Shown here: piece by piece, positions 42,190 through 50,042 of the stretch
Layout of the letters: every line of letters begins with the position of its first letter
Numbering within the stretch: the stretch's first letter is position 1
NCBI RefSeq assembly: GCF_001483745.1
Contig: NZ_LQBL01000007.1
Coordinates: 1-51,765, forward strand
Length of the DNA: 51,765 nt
Source: Serinicoccus chungangensis
Lineage (GTDB): Bacteria > Actinomycetota > Actinomycetes > Actinomycetales > Dermatophilaceae
Direction of reading: 5' to 3'
Notes under the pieces: generated by a model
The model's database searches: none
Seen by the model: the letters and a program-made list of their open reading frames with translations, nothing else
Told to the model about the DNA's origin: nothing
Program-made: the position numbers and the translations under genes

Positions 42190-43211
42190 GCGCCGGAGCG
42201 CAGACGGCCCTGGCCTACTGGGCCACCGGGCCGGGCCAGGGCGAGCTGCGTGAGGAGCAGCTCGGCGAGCCGGGGCCGGGCGAGGCCCTCGTGCGGGCGT
42301 CGTTCAGCGGCATCAGCCGGGGCACCGAGCTGCTGGTGCGCCGCGGCGGCGTGCCCGACTCGCAGGTCGACCGGATGCGTGCGCCCTTCCAGGAGGGCGG
42401 CTTCCCCTTCCCGGTGAAGTACGGCTACCTGTCCGTCGGGGTGGTCGAACGCGGACCGCGGGAGTGGGTCGGGGCGCGGGTGTTCTGCCTGCACCCGCAC
42501 CAGGACCGGTATGTCGTGCCCGTGGACGCCCTCACCCGGGTCCCGGACGAGGTGCCCTCGCCCCGCGCGGTCCTCACCGGCCCGACCGAGACGGCGCTCA
42601 ACGCCCTCTGGGACGCCCCGCCGTGCGCGGGCGACCGCGTGGCCGTCGTGGGGGCCGGGCTCATCGGCGGCGCGCTCGCGCTGCTGCTGCACCGCTTCCC
42701 GCTGGCCCGGCTGCAGGTGGTGGAGGCCGATGCCGCCCGGCGTCGGCAGCTGGCCGACGTCGGGCTGGACGCGGTGGCCCCGCAGGAGGCGCAGGGCGAC
42801 TGCGACCTCGTCTTCCACGCCTCGGCCAGCGAGCCGGGCCTCGCGCTGGCGCTCTCGCTCGCCGGGGACGACGCCGACGTCGTCGAGCTCTCGTGGTTCG
42901 GCTCCCCCGCACCGCAGGTGCCGCTCGGCGAGGACTTCCACTCGCGCCGGCTCCGGCTGGTCGCCAGCCAGGTCTCGCGGGTCGGGGCGGCCCGCCGCCA
43001 CCGCCGGGACCCGGCGGCCCGGCTGGGCACCGCTCTGGACCTGCTGTCCGACCCCGCCTTCGAGGTGCTCCTCGGCGGGGTCCGACCCTTCGCCGCGGTC
43101 ACCAGCGCCCTCGACGAGCTCGAGCACCACGACGACCTCGCCGGGTGCGTCCTGCTGGCCTACCCCGACGCGGACGGCACCGAGCCCACCACCCCCGGCC
43201 GGCACCCCTGA
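42186..43211 (+). CDS. MDR-superfamily dehydrogenase lacking classical zinc motifs
   Basis: A 341-residue medium-chain dehydrogenase/reductase-type protein. The N-terminal GroES-like part has FSGISRGTELLVRRGG and KYGYLSVGVVERGP, and the NAD(P)-binding part VAVVGAGLIGGALALLLHRFPLARLQVVEAD. The GHE zinc-binding motif is not seen, so it is probably a zinc-independent or atypical member. It is commonly annotated as zinc-binding alcohol dehydrogenase in actinobacteria. Here it lies between the phosphatidyltransferase and the PTPS-like gene; a redox step on the side chain is likely. Confidence 0.78.
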   Translation: MSAGAQTALAYWATGPGQGELREEQLGEPGPGEALVRASFSGISRGTELLVRRGGVPDSQVDRMRAPFQEGGFPFPVKYGYLSVGVVERGPREWVGARVFCLHPHQDRYVVPVDALTRVPDEVPSPRAVLTGPTETALNALWDAPPCAGDRVAVVGAGLIGGALALLLHRFPLARLQVVEADAARRRQLADVGLDAVAPQEAQGDCDLVFHASASEPGLALALSLAGDDADVVELSWFGSPAPQVPLGEDFHSRRLRLVASQVSRVGAARRHRRDPAARLGTALDLLSDPAFEVLLGGVRPFAAVTSALDELEHHDDLAGCVLLAYPDADGTEPTTPGRHP

Positions 43212-43250
43212 CCCCCTGACCCCCTGTCCCCCCGTCCCACGAGGAGCACG

Positions 43251-43631
43251 ATGTTCGGACTCACCGTCACCGACCACGTCATGATCGCCCACAGCCTGCC
43301 CGACCCGTTCTTCGGGCCGGCCCAGGGTCTGCACGGAGCCACCCTGGTCGTCGAGGCCACCTGGCGCCGCCGCGAGCTGGACGAGCACGGGGTGGTGGTG
43401 GACATCGGCGAGGCGGGGGGCCATCTGGCCGCGGTGCTCGACCCGCTGCGCTACCAGAACCTCGACGAGCACCCGGACTTCGCGGGCCGACTCAGCACGA
43501 CCGAGGCCGTCGCCGCCCACGTCGCGCACGCGCTGGCCGCCCGCGCCGAGCCCGCCATCGACGGCATCGGCGTGGTGGTGCGCGAGCATCCGCAGGCCTG
43601 GGTGACGTATGACCTCGACCTCCGCTCGTGA
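43251..43631 (+). CDS. 6-pyruvoyl-tetrahydropterin synthase/QueD-like protein with altered zinc site
   Basis: The 126-residue protein has the length and layout of the PTPS/QueD family. DHVMIAHSLPDPF gives the first zinc histidine (H14), and GLHGATLVVEATW is where family members have HGH: H28 is kept but the third ligand is Ala30. The catalytic Cys usually found before HGH is also absent. NLDEHPDF and STTEAVAAHVAHAL match the family's conserved L-D/H and E-x2-A segments. It starts 39 nt after the dehydrogenase gene (GAGGAGCACG upstream) and overlaps the glycosyltransferase gene. A pterin-like substrate is plausible, with chemistry differing from QueD. Confidence 0.78.
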   Translation: MFGLTVTDHVMIAHSLPDPFFGPAQGLHGATLVVEATWRRRELDEHGVVVDIGEAGGHLAAVLDPLRYQNLDEHPDFAGRLSTTEAVAAHVAHALAARAEPAIDGIGVVVREHPQAWVTYDLDLRS

Positions 43632-44679
43632 GAACGCTGCCTCGCGGGCGCTGATCGTCCCCGGGGACCTCGCCGGGCCCAGCGGGGGCAACCACTACAA
43701 CGACCGGGTCGTCCAGGAGCTCCTCGCCCGCGGGCTCGCGGTGGCGGTCGAGCACGTGCCCGGGACGTGGCCCCGACCGACCGAGGTGGACCGGTCGGTG
43801 CTGCGCGAGGCGCTGGGACGGCATACCGACGTCGTCGTCGACGGGATCATCGGGTCAGCCGCACCCGAGGAGCTGTCGTGGGCCCGGGTGCACGGCGTAC
43901 GGGTCGCGGTGCTGGTTCACCTGCCGCTGCCCGCCGAGGGCGGTGCCAGCGCTCGGGAGCAGCGTCGGCTCGCGGCCCTGGAGAGGGCCGCCCTGCACGT
44001 CGCGGACACGGTGGTGGCCACCAGCGGCTGGGCCCGGGAGGACCTGCGCCGCCGCTACGGGCTGGCTGCCGTGCACTCCGTGCCCCCCGGGGCGGACGCG
44101 GCGACACCGGCGGGCGGGAGCACTCCCCCGCACCTGCTCCACCTCGGCGCGGTCACCCCCCGCAAGAACCCGCTCGCCCTGCTCGACGCGCTCCGGACGG
44201 TGGCGGACCGCCCCTGGACCGCCTCCCTGGTCGGGCCGGCCGGCCCGGACGAGACCTACGTCGCGGCGGTGCGGGAGCGGTCGGCGCAGCTCGAGGGGCG
44301 CGTCCGGGTGCTGGGTCCCCGCGCCGGCGAGGACCTCGAGCAGGTCTGGGAGGCCACCGACCTCCTGGTCCTGCCCTCCCGCGCCGAGACCTACGGGATG
44401 GTGGTGACCGAGGCGCTCGCGCACGGCATACCGGTCCTGGTCCCGGCCGGGACCGGGGCCGTCGAGGCGCTGCTGGGGTCCGGCGAACGAGACGGTCTGC
44501 CGTCGCCGGGCGCCGCCGTCGACGCCACCGACCCGGAGGCCTGGTCCCGGGCCCTGTCCCGGTGGCTGGACGACGGCGACGTCCGGCGCGCCTGGCGGGA
44601 GGCCGCGCTGGCCCACCGGGATAGACTCCGCGGGTGGGCCACGACCGCGACGGACGTCACCGAGGCGCTGGGGTGGTAG
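43609..44679 (+). CDS. Family 4-type (GT-B) glycosyltransferase
   Basis: A 356-residue GT-B fold glycosyltransferase. The N-terminal domain has LAGPSGGNHYNDRVVQELLARG; the C-terminal nucleotide-sugar domain has LLHLGAVTPRKNPLALLDAL, VRVLGPRAGEDLEQVWEATDLLVLPSRAETYGMVVTEALAHGIPVLVPAGTGAVEAL. The E-x7-E motif (ETYGMVVTE) is typical of GT4. No membrane segment is present. It starts within the PTPS-like gene (23-nt overlap) and overlaps the next methyltransferase, so it is part of the same operon and probably glycosylates its product. Confidence 0.88.
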   Translation: MTSTSARENAASRALIVPGDLAGPSGGNHYNDRVVQELLARGLAVAVEHVPGTWPRPTEVDRSVLREALGRHTDVVVDGIIGSAAPEELSWARVHGVRVAVLVHLPLPAEGGASAREQRRLAALERAALHVADTVVATSGWAREDLRRRYGLAAVHSVPPGADAATPAGGSTPPHLLHLGAVTPRKNPLALLDALRTVADRPWTASLVGPAGPDETYVAAVRERSAQLEGRVRVLGPRAGEDLEQVWEATDLLVLPSRAETYGMVVTEALAHGIPVLVPAGTGAVEALLGSGERDGLPSPGAAVDATDPEAWSRALSRWLDDGDVRRAWREAALAHRDRLRGWATTATDVTEALGW

Positions 44680-45530
44680 CCCGCCCGGTGCCCGCCGACT
44701 GGTTGGCACTGCGGCGTCGCGCCGACCACCGTGCCCGCGAGGAGGCTCGCGACCTGCTGGCCCTGCTCACCGACCACCTGCGGGCGCGCGGCGTCGACGA
44801 GACCGTGGTGGTCGACGTGGGGGCCGGCACCGGCTCGAACCAGGCCTGGCTCGCGCCGCGCCTGCCCGGACGGCAACGGTGGCTCCTCGTCGACCACGAC
44901 GCCGACCTCCTCGAGCTCAAGACGGCGGCCGAGGCGGGCGACCGTGTCACGACCGAGCGGGCCGTCGCGACGGTGGAGGACCTGCCCTCCCTGGTCCCGC
45001 AGGACGGTGCCGTCCTGCTGACGTGCGCGGCGCTGCTCGACCTGCTGTCCGAGGCGGAGATCGAGACGCTCGCCGAGGTGGTGGCACCGGAGGCGGCGCC
45101 CGGTGCGGCAGCCCTGCTGAGCCTCAGCGTCACGGGCGAGGTCGCGCTCACCCCCGGCCACCCCGGCGACGCGGCCGTCACGGCCGCCTTCGACGCGCAC
45201 CAGCGGCGGGAGGGTCGGCCCGGGCCGGACGCCGCGGAGGTCATGGCCCGCGCCCTGCGGCGGCGCGGGGCGCGCGTGGAGCTCCGGGCGACGGACTGGG
45301 TCCTGGACGCCGCGGACGAGCCGCTGCTGCGCCGTTACCTCGAGGACCGCGCCGCGGTGGCGGTCGAGCACGACCCCGGGCTGGCTCCCGTGGTGCGGGA
45401 GTGGCTGCAGGAGCGGTCGCACCAGCTCGAGACCGGCTCGCTCCGGGCGCGCGTCGGTCACCTCGACCTGCTGAGCCTGCCCCGCGGGGCCGACGACGAG
45501 GGTGCCGGCGCGGCACCGCGGAGCCGGTGA
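44673..45530 (+). CDS. SAM-dependent methyltransferase
   Basis: A 285-residue class I methyltransferase: motif I ETVVVDVGAGTGSNQAWLAPRL, the acidic end of strand 2 RWLLVDHDADLL, and DGAVLLTCAALLDLLSEAEIETL as motif IV region. GTG 44673 lies 7 nt inside the glycosyltransferase gene and gives VVARPVPADWLALRRRADHRAR; the stop overlaps the next gene's GTG (GTGA). It methylates an intermediate or the final glycoconjugate of this pathway; substrate unknown. Confidence 0.82.
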   Translation: MVARPVPADWLALRRRADHRAREEARDLLALLTDHLRARGVDETVVVDVGAGTGSNQAWLAPRLPGRQRWLLVDHDADLLELKTAAEAGDRVTTERAVATVEDLPSLVPQDGAVLLTCAALLDLLSEAEIETLAEVVAPEAAPGAAALLSLSVTGEVALTPGHPGDAAVTAAFDAHQRREGRPGPDAAEVMARALRRRGARVELRATDWVLDAADEPLLRRYLEDRAAVAVEHDPGLAPVVREWLQERSHQLETGSLRARVGHLDLLSLPRGADDEGAGAAPRSR

Positions 45531-46456
45531 GCGACAGCCTCGTCGCGACCCGACCACGGCCCCGCCGCGGGCGCCTCGTGGTCGGGGCGACGCTGCAGGT
45601 GCTCCTCACCCTGGGCCTGCTGGGTGCCGTCGTCGCGTTGTGGGGGCTCAGCCCGTTCACCACCGCGGCGGGAGCACTGCCCTGGTGGGCGGTCCTGACC
45701 GGCCTCGGCCTGGGTGCCGCCGGGGTGGTCCTCCAGGCGCTGCGCTGGCGCATCGTGGCCCGGCACCACCGGATCTCCCTGCCCGTGGGGCCCGCCGTGG
45801 CCCGCTGCTGGCAGGCCGCCTTCCTCAACAGCGTGCTGCCCGGGGGCGTCGCCGGCGACGCGCTGCGCGCGGCGGACGACAGCAGCGACGCCCAGGCGCC
45901 GGACGGGCGGCGCGCGCTCGCCAGCGGCTTCGCCGCCGTGGCCGCGGAGCGTCTGGTGGGGACCACGGTCGTGCTGCTCGCCGCGGCGGTGGCGCTGCTG
46001 GGACCGGTCCCCCTGGTGGGGGTCGCCTGCCTGGCCGGCGCCGTCGTCACCGCGGCCGTGGCCTGGCGGTGGCTGCGGGTGCTGCCGCTGCGGGACCTCG
46101 CCCTCGTCCTGCTGCTGTCGGTCGCCGGGTGGGCAGCCTTCGTCGCGATGTTCGTCCTGGCCGTCGTCGTCGTCGCACCCGACGTGGAGGTGTCCCTCGC
46201 CCCGGGTCTGGCCACCGTCTCCGTCGCCGCGATGTCGGTGCCGCTCACCGTCGGCGGATGGGGGACGCGCGAGGCTGCCGCGGGATGGATCTTCATGGTG
46301 CGCGGGCTCGACATGGGCACCGGGGTCACGGTCTCGATCGGCTACGGCATCCTGGCGCTGCTGTCCACGCTCCCCGGTGCCGCGATCCTGGCCGTGCGCA
46401 CCGCACCACGGCTCCGCGAGGTGGGCCGGGCCCGCACCCGTCGCGGCGCCGGGTGA
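45527..46456 (+). CDS. Flippase-like membrane protein (lysylphosphatidylglycerol synthase TM/UPF0104 family)
   Basis: A 309-residue protein with about eight membrane segments and the UPF0104/LPG_synthase_TM pattern: GAAGVVLQALRWRIVARHHR, CWQAAFLNSVLPGGVAGDALRA (the conserved N-x-x-LPGG-x-GGD-like loop), VAAERLVG, and SVPLTVGGWGTREAAAGWIF. Members without an aminoacyltransferase domain are thought to move or handle lipid-linked glycoconjugates. As the last gene of the operon it would fit flipping a membrane-anchored product outward. Confidence 0.82.
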   Translation: MSDSLVATRPRPRRGRLVVGATLQVLLTLGLLGAVVALWGLSPFTTAAGALPWWAVLTGLGLGAAGVVLQALRWRIVARHHRISLPVGPAVARCWQAAFLNSVLPGGVAGDALRAADDSSDAQAPDGRRALASGFAAVAAERLVGTTVVLLAAAVALLGPVPLVGVACLAGAVVTAAVAWRWLRVLPLRDLALVLLLSVAGWAAFVAMFVLAVVVVAPDVEVSLAPGLATVSVAAMSVPLTVGGWGTREAAAGWIFMVRGLDMGTGVTVSIGYGILALLSTLPGAAILAVRTAPRLREVGRARTRRGAG

Positions 46457-46548
46457 TGCCGCGCCCATCCCTGGTGGGGCTCGGCGCGTAGTACCCTGTT
46501 TCGAGCCTCCAACACAGCGGGCGTCCGACGTACCGTTGTGGGAGCAGC

Positions 46549-47310
46549 ATGATGACGACGCCCCGTCAGGACCGGCCCCGCCTCGCGGTGGCCACGATCG
46601 TGCACCACGAGCACGAGGCCCTGCTCGGCCAGGTCGACGGGCTCGCGATGAGCACCTGGCCACCCGACCTGCATGTCGTGCTCTCGGTCAGCGACCGCGA
46701 GCTGACCCGCAACCGCCTGCCGATCCGGTCCGACCGCTGGGAGACGCGGGTGCCTCGGCTGCAGATGCCGGGTGGCACACGCCCGTGGGAGCACGAGGCC
46801 CTCGTGCGTGCCATGGACGCCGCCGCGGACAGCGACGCCGAGGTGCTGGTGTTCATGGCGGTCGACAGCATCCCTGCTCCCGGGCTGCTCCAGGCCTACG
46901 CGGAGCAGGCCGGGGACGTGCAGGGAACCCCACCCACCGTGCTGGAGGCGCAGGTCGTCGCCCTCGCACCGCCCGGCCCGCTGGGGTACCCCGTCTCGAG
47001 CGAGCTGGAGACGTGGGCCACCACCGAGGACCGCGGAGCCGACAGCCGGCCCGGCCCGACCCCGGCGTCCTTCGGCCTGCTCACGAGGCACTGGGACCAG
47101 GTGCGGGACTCCTGGCGCGAGCTCGCACAGGACGGCAGGGCCGCCGTCACCCCTGCCGCCGCAGCGATGGCCGGCGCCGGCTCGAGCCGGCAGCTGCGCG
47201 GGGCCGTCGTCTACCGGCAGCACCCTGCTGCCGCCACGGCGCGCTACATGCACGGGAGGGGCGACCAGCTCATCGACGAGAGCGACGGCACCGACTCGGT
47301 GTCGGCGTGA
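46549..47310 (+). CDS. Putative GT2-like glycosyltransferase
   Basis: A 253-residue protein of uncertain family. Its first strand RPRLAVATIVHHEHEALLGQVDGLAMSTWPPDLHVVLSVSDREL and the later EHEALVRAMDAAADSDAEVLVFMAVDSIPAPGLLQAYAEQA follow the order of GT-A glycosyltransferases, with AVDSIP in place of the D-x-D region. The C-terminal part lacks a clear acceptor motif. It is separated from the operon upstream by about 90 bp and may have its own promoter. Confidence in the function is low. Confidence 0.6.
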   Translation: MMTTPRQDRPRLAVATIVHHEHEALLGQVDGLAMSTWPPDLHVVLSVSDRELTRNRLPIRSDRWETRVPRLQMPGGTRPWEHEALVRAMDAAADSDAEVLVFMAVDSIPAPGLLQAYAEQAGDVQGTPPTVLEAQVVALAPPGPLGYPVSSELETWATTEDRGADSRPGPTPASFGLLTRHWDQVRDSWRELAQDGRAAVTPAAAAMAGAGSSRQLRGAVVYRQHPAAATARYMHGRGDQLIDESDGTDSVSA

Positions 47311-47383
47311 ACAGCCGGGCAGCCAGCCACCGTCCACCGGGAGGGTGGCCCGGGCGGCTCCCGTCGGGCATACTGTCACCCCC

Positions 47384-48097
47384 ATGAGCGCCGTCCAGAG
47401 CGACCTGCCCCGCCGCACCGCCGAGATGGCCCGGATCGTGCACGGCGAGCCGACCGTGGCGTTGACGGCCGAGGTGGTGGTCGGGCTGGCGATGTCCCTC
47501 GTCTCGGGGTGCGACGCGGCGGGTGTCTCCCTGGTCCGCAAGGGCAGGGTCCGCACCGTCGCCTCGTCCCACGACTGGTGCGCCGCGGGCGACCGGTGGC
47601 AGTACGAGCAGGCACAGGGCCCCTGCCTGGAGGCCATGCAACCCCACGAGTTCCTCATCGAGAGCACCGACCTGCGCTCCGAGGTCCGCTGGCCCCGCTG
47701 GACGCCTCGGGTGGTGGACGAGCTGGGGGTCCGCTCCATGCTGTCCTACCGCCTGTTCACGAGCTCGAGCCTGGTCGGCGCCCTCAACCTCTACTCGTTG
47801 ACCCCGGACGCCTTCACCACCGACGACCACGCCGAGGGCCTCATCCTCGCCGGCCAGGCCGCGCTCGCGTTGTCCTCGAGCGAGAAGATCGAGAACCTCC
47901 AGCTGGCCGTGGACCGTCGTACGACCATCGGACAGGCGCAGGGTCTGCTCATGGAACGCTTCGACCTGGACAGCCAGCAGGCCTTCGACGTCCTGGTCCG
48001 GCTCTCCCGCGACAGCAACAGCAAGCTCTTCGACATCGCGCAGTCCATCGTCTCCACCCGACGGCTCCCGGAGCAACCGGCCCCGCAGGGCTCCTGA
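47384..48097 (+). CDS. GAF- and ANTAR-domain regulator
   Basis: The 237-residue protein has an N-terminal GAF domain (about 25-165; CDAAGVSLVRKGRVRTVASSHDW, GPCLEAMQ, RSMLSYRLFTSSSLVGALNLYS) and a C-terminal ANTAR domain (about 170-230; LQLAVDRRTTIGQAQGLLMERFDLDSQQAFDVLVRLSRDSNSKLFDIAQSIV). ANTAR domains bind paired RNA hairpins and prevent transcription termination; this GAF-ANTAR form is common in actinobacteria. The signal sensed is unknown. It lies convergent with RNase J, 12 bp apart. Confidence 0.9.
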   Translation: MSAVQSDLPRRTAEMARIVHGEPTVALTAEVVVGLAMSLVSGCDAAGVSLVRKGRVRTVASSHDWCAAGDRWQYEQAQGPCLEAMQPHEFLIESTDLRSEVRWPRWTPRVVDELGVRSMLSYRLFTSSSLVGALNLYSLTPDAFTTDDHAEGLILAGQAALALSSSEKIENLQLAVDRRTTIGQAQGLLMERFDLDSQQAFDVLVRLSRDSNSKLFDIAQSIVSTRRLPEQPAPQGS

Positions 48098-48109
48098 GCC
48101 GCTACGCCC

Positions 48110-49795
48110 TCAGGCGTCGATGACCACCGGCACCACGAGCGGGTTGCGACGGTGCGTGCGGAACGCCCACCGGGAGACGGCCCGCGCGATCCGCTGCTCG
48201 AGCTCGTGGGTGTCCCCGATGCCCTGGGCGGCGGCCTCGGCCAGCGCCTTCTCGATCGCCGGGACCGAGGCCTCGAACATGCGCTCGTCGGTGCCCAGGC
48301 CGCGCGCCACGAAGTCCGGTGCCTCGGTGAGCCTGCCCGTGTCGGCGTCGACGAGTGCGACGACGGTCACGGTGCCCTGCTGGCTGAGGGTCAGCCGGTC
48401 GCGCAGCTCGTCCTCGGTGACGTCCCCCACGTTGCCCGCCGAGACGTAGACGTAGCCGGCGCGGACCTTGCCGCTGACCCTCGCCTTCCCCTGCACCAGG
48501 TCGACGACCATGCCGTCGTCGACGACGACCACGTTCTCCGGGTGCATCCCCGTGGCGATGGCCAGGTCGGCGTTGGCACGCAGGTGCCGCCACTCACCGT
48601 GGACCGGCATGACGTTGCGGGGTCGGATGATGTTGTAGCAGTAGACGAGCTCCCCGGCACTGGCGTGACCGGAGACGTGCACCTTGGCGTTGCCCTGGTG
48701 GACGACCTTGGCGCCCCAGCGGGTCAGGCCGTTGATGATGCGGGAGACGGCGTTCTCGTTGCCGGGGATCAGCGAGCTGGCCAGCAGCACGGTATCGCCC
48801 TCCCCGATACGGATCTGGTGGTCGCGGTTGGCCATCCGCGACAGCGCGGCCATCGGCTCGCCCTGGGAGCCGGTGGAGACGAGCGTGACCTTCTCGGGCG
48901 GCAGGTTGTCGAGCTCCTTGACGTCCACGACCAGCCCGCGGGGCACCTCGAGATATCCCAGGTCCTGGGCGATCTTCATGTTGCGCACCATCGAGCGGCC
49001 GACGAAGGCGACCTTGCGCCGGTGCGCGGCGGCGGCGTCGATGACCTGCTGGATGCGGTGGACGTGGCTGGCGAAGCTGGAGACCACGATCCGCCCGGGC
49101 GCGGTGCGGAACACGGTGTCGATGGCCGGGGACAGGTCCTTCTCCGCGGTGGTGAAGCCGGGCACCTCGGCGTTGGTGGAGTCGACCATGAAGAGGTCCA
49201 CACCCTCCTCCCCCAGCCGGGCGAAGGCGCGCAGGTCGGTGATCCGGTCGTCCAGGGGGAACTGGTCCATCTTGAAGTCGCCCGTGTGCAGCACCGACCC
49301 GGCCGAGGTGCGGACCATGACGGCCAGCCCGTCCGGGATGGAGTGGTTGACCGCGACGAACTCGCAGTCGAAGGGGCCCAGGGTCAGCCGGTCACCCTCG
49401 GCGACCTGCGTGGTCCTGGGCTTGATCCGGTGCTCCTTGAGCTTGGCGCTCACGAAGGCCAGGGTCAGGCGCGAGCCGACGAGGGGGATGTCCCCCCGCT
49501 CCTTGAGCAGGTACGGCACCCCTCCGATGTGATCCTCGTGACCGTGGGTGAGGACGACCCCGACGACGTCCTGCCACCGGCCCTGCAGGAAGGTGAAGTC
49601 GGGCAGGATCACGTCGACACCGGGCTGGTGCTCCTCGGGGAACAGCACGCCGCAGTCGATGATGAGCAGCTTGCCGCGGTGCTCCAGCACGGCCATGTTG
49701 CGGCCGACCTCGCCCAGGCCTCCGAGCGCCACCACCCTCAGGCCGTTGCGGGGCAGGGAGGGCGGGGCGCCCAGCTCGGGGTGCGGATGGCTCAA
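48110..49795 (-). CDS. rnj: Ribonuclease J
   Basis: A 561-residue metallo-beta-lactamase/beta-CASP ribonuclease. It contains GLRVVALGGLGEVGRNMAVLEH, the metal-binding HGHEDHIGGVPYLL, DFKMDQFPLDDRIT, and the beta-CASP motifs VSSFASHVHRIQQVID, VTLVSTGSQGEPMAALSRMA, VHVSGHASAGELVYCYN and PVHGEWRHLRANADLA. It degrades and processes RNA by endo- and 5' exonucleolytic cleavage. TTG 49795 is chosen because AAGGAG lies 5 nt upstream; this gives the usual length. In related genomes dapA often lies upstream; here an integrated element begins there. Confidence 0.95.
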   Translation of the reverse strand: MSHPHPELGAPPSLPRNGLRVVALGGLGEVGRNMAVLEHRGKLLIIDCGVLFPEEHQPGVDVILPDFTFLQGRWQDVVGVVLTHGHEDHIGGVPYLLKERGDIPLVGSRLTLAFVSAKLKEHRIKPRTTQVAEGDRLTLGPFDCEFVAVNHSIPDGLAVMVRTSAGSVLHTGDFKMDQFPLDDRITDLRAFARLGEEGVDLFMVDSTNAEVPGFTTAEKDLSPAIDTVFRTAPGRIVVSSFASHVHRIQQVIDAAAAHRRKVAFVGRSMVRNMKIAQDLGYLEVPRGLVVDVKELDNLPPEKVTLVSTGSQGEPMAALSRMANRDHQIRIGEGDTVLLASSLIPGNENAVSRIINGLTRWGAKVVHQGNAKVHVSGHASAGELVYCYNIIRPRNVMPVHGEWRHLRANADLAIATGMHPENVVVVDDGMVVDLVQGKARVSGKVRAGYVYVSAGNVGDVTEDELRDRLTLSQQGTVTVVALVDADTGRLTEAPDFVARGLGTDERMFEASVPAIEKALAEAAAQGIGDTHELEQRIARAVSRWAFRTHRRNPLVVPVVIDA

Positions 49796-49829
49796 CGGAT
49801 CTCCTTGGTCTCGTGCTGCGGACACACCA

Positions 49830-49865
49830 AAGCCCCCGACCGGTATACCTGCTGGTCAGGGGCTT
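49830..49865 (-). terminator. tRNA terminator hairpin left of the second integrated element
   Basis: On the minus strand AAGCCCCTGACC (49865-49854) pairs with GGTCGGGGGCTT (49841-49830), 11 of 12 bp, with a 12-nt loop and a following T. It begins 2 nt after the CCA end of the tRNA fragment, so it is most simply that tRNA gene's own terminator, left in place upstream of RNase J. Confidence 0.7.
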
Positions 49866-49867
49866 GT

Positions 49868-49895
49868 TGGTGGACGATACTGGGATCGAATCAGT
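49868..49895 (-). other. 3'-end fragment of a tRNA gene, probable attachment site
   Basis: The minus strand reads as the last part of a tRNA: T-loop TTCGATC, T-stem 3' strand CCAGT, acceptor strand ATCGTCC, discriminator A and encoded CCA. The matching 5' T-stem strand would need a G next to the loop (the invariant G53-C61 pair) but has A, so tRNA identity ends at about 49890. No D-arm or anticodon arm follows. This is the picture of an att site: the host 3' end plus terminator on the left, and the integrated element with its integrase on the right. The tRNA's identity cannot be told from the fragment. Confidence 0.7.
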
Positions 49896-50010
49896 TCCAC
49901 CACCAAAACCCGATACTGATACTGACCTGCGGAAAGGGACTCTGACCTGCATGTACGGTCAACAGTATCGCATGACATGGGAGGACTTAAATCGACACCG
50001 ATGTACTCTG

Positions 50011-50031
50011 ATCCTGCACGTATCCTGCACG
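50011..50031. repeat. 10-bp direct repeat upstream of the integrase gene
   Basis: ATCCTGCACG occurs at 50011-50020 and 50022-50031, spaced by 11 bp, about one helical turn. It is placed just before the integrase start and could be integrase arm-type binding sites or an autoregulatory site. Confidence 0.55.
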
Positions 50032-50042
50032 AGAGGAAGCAC

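Noticed and set aside
49868-49930. tmRNA or a complete tRNA gene next to RNase J
   Set aside because: Only the T-arm and the 3' acceptor strand are present. No D-arm, anticodon arm or tag reading frame could be folded, and the invariant G53-C61 pair is broken.
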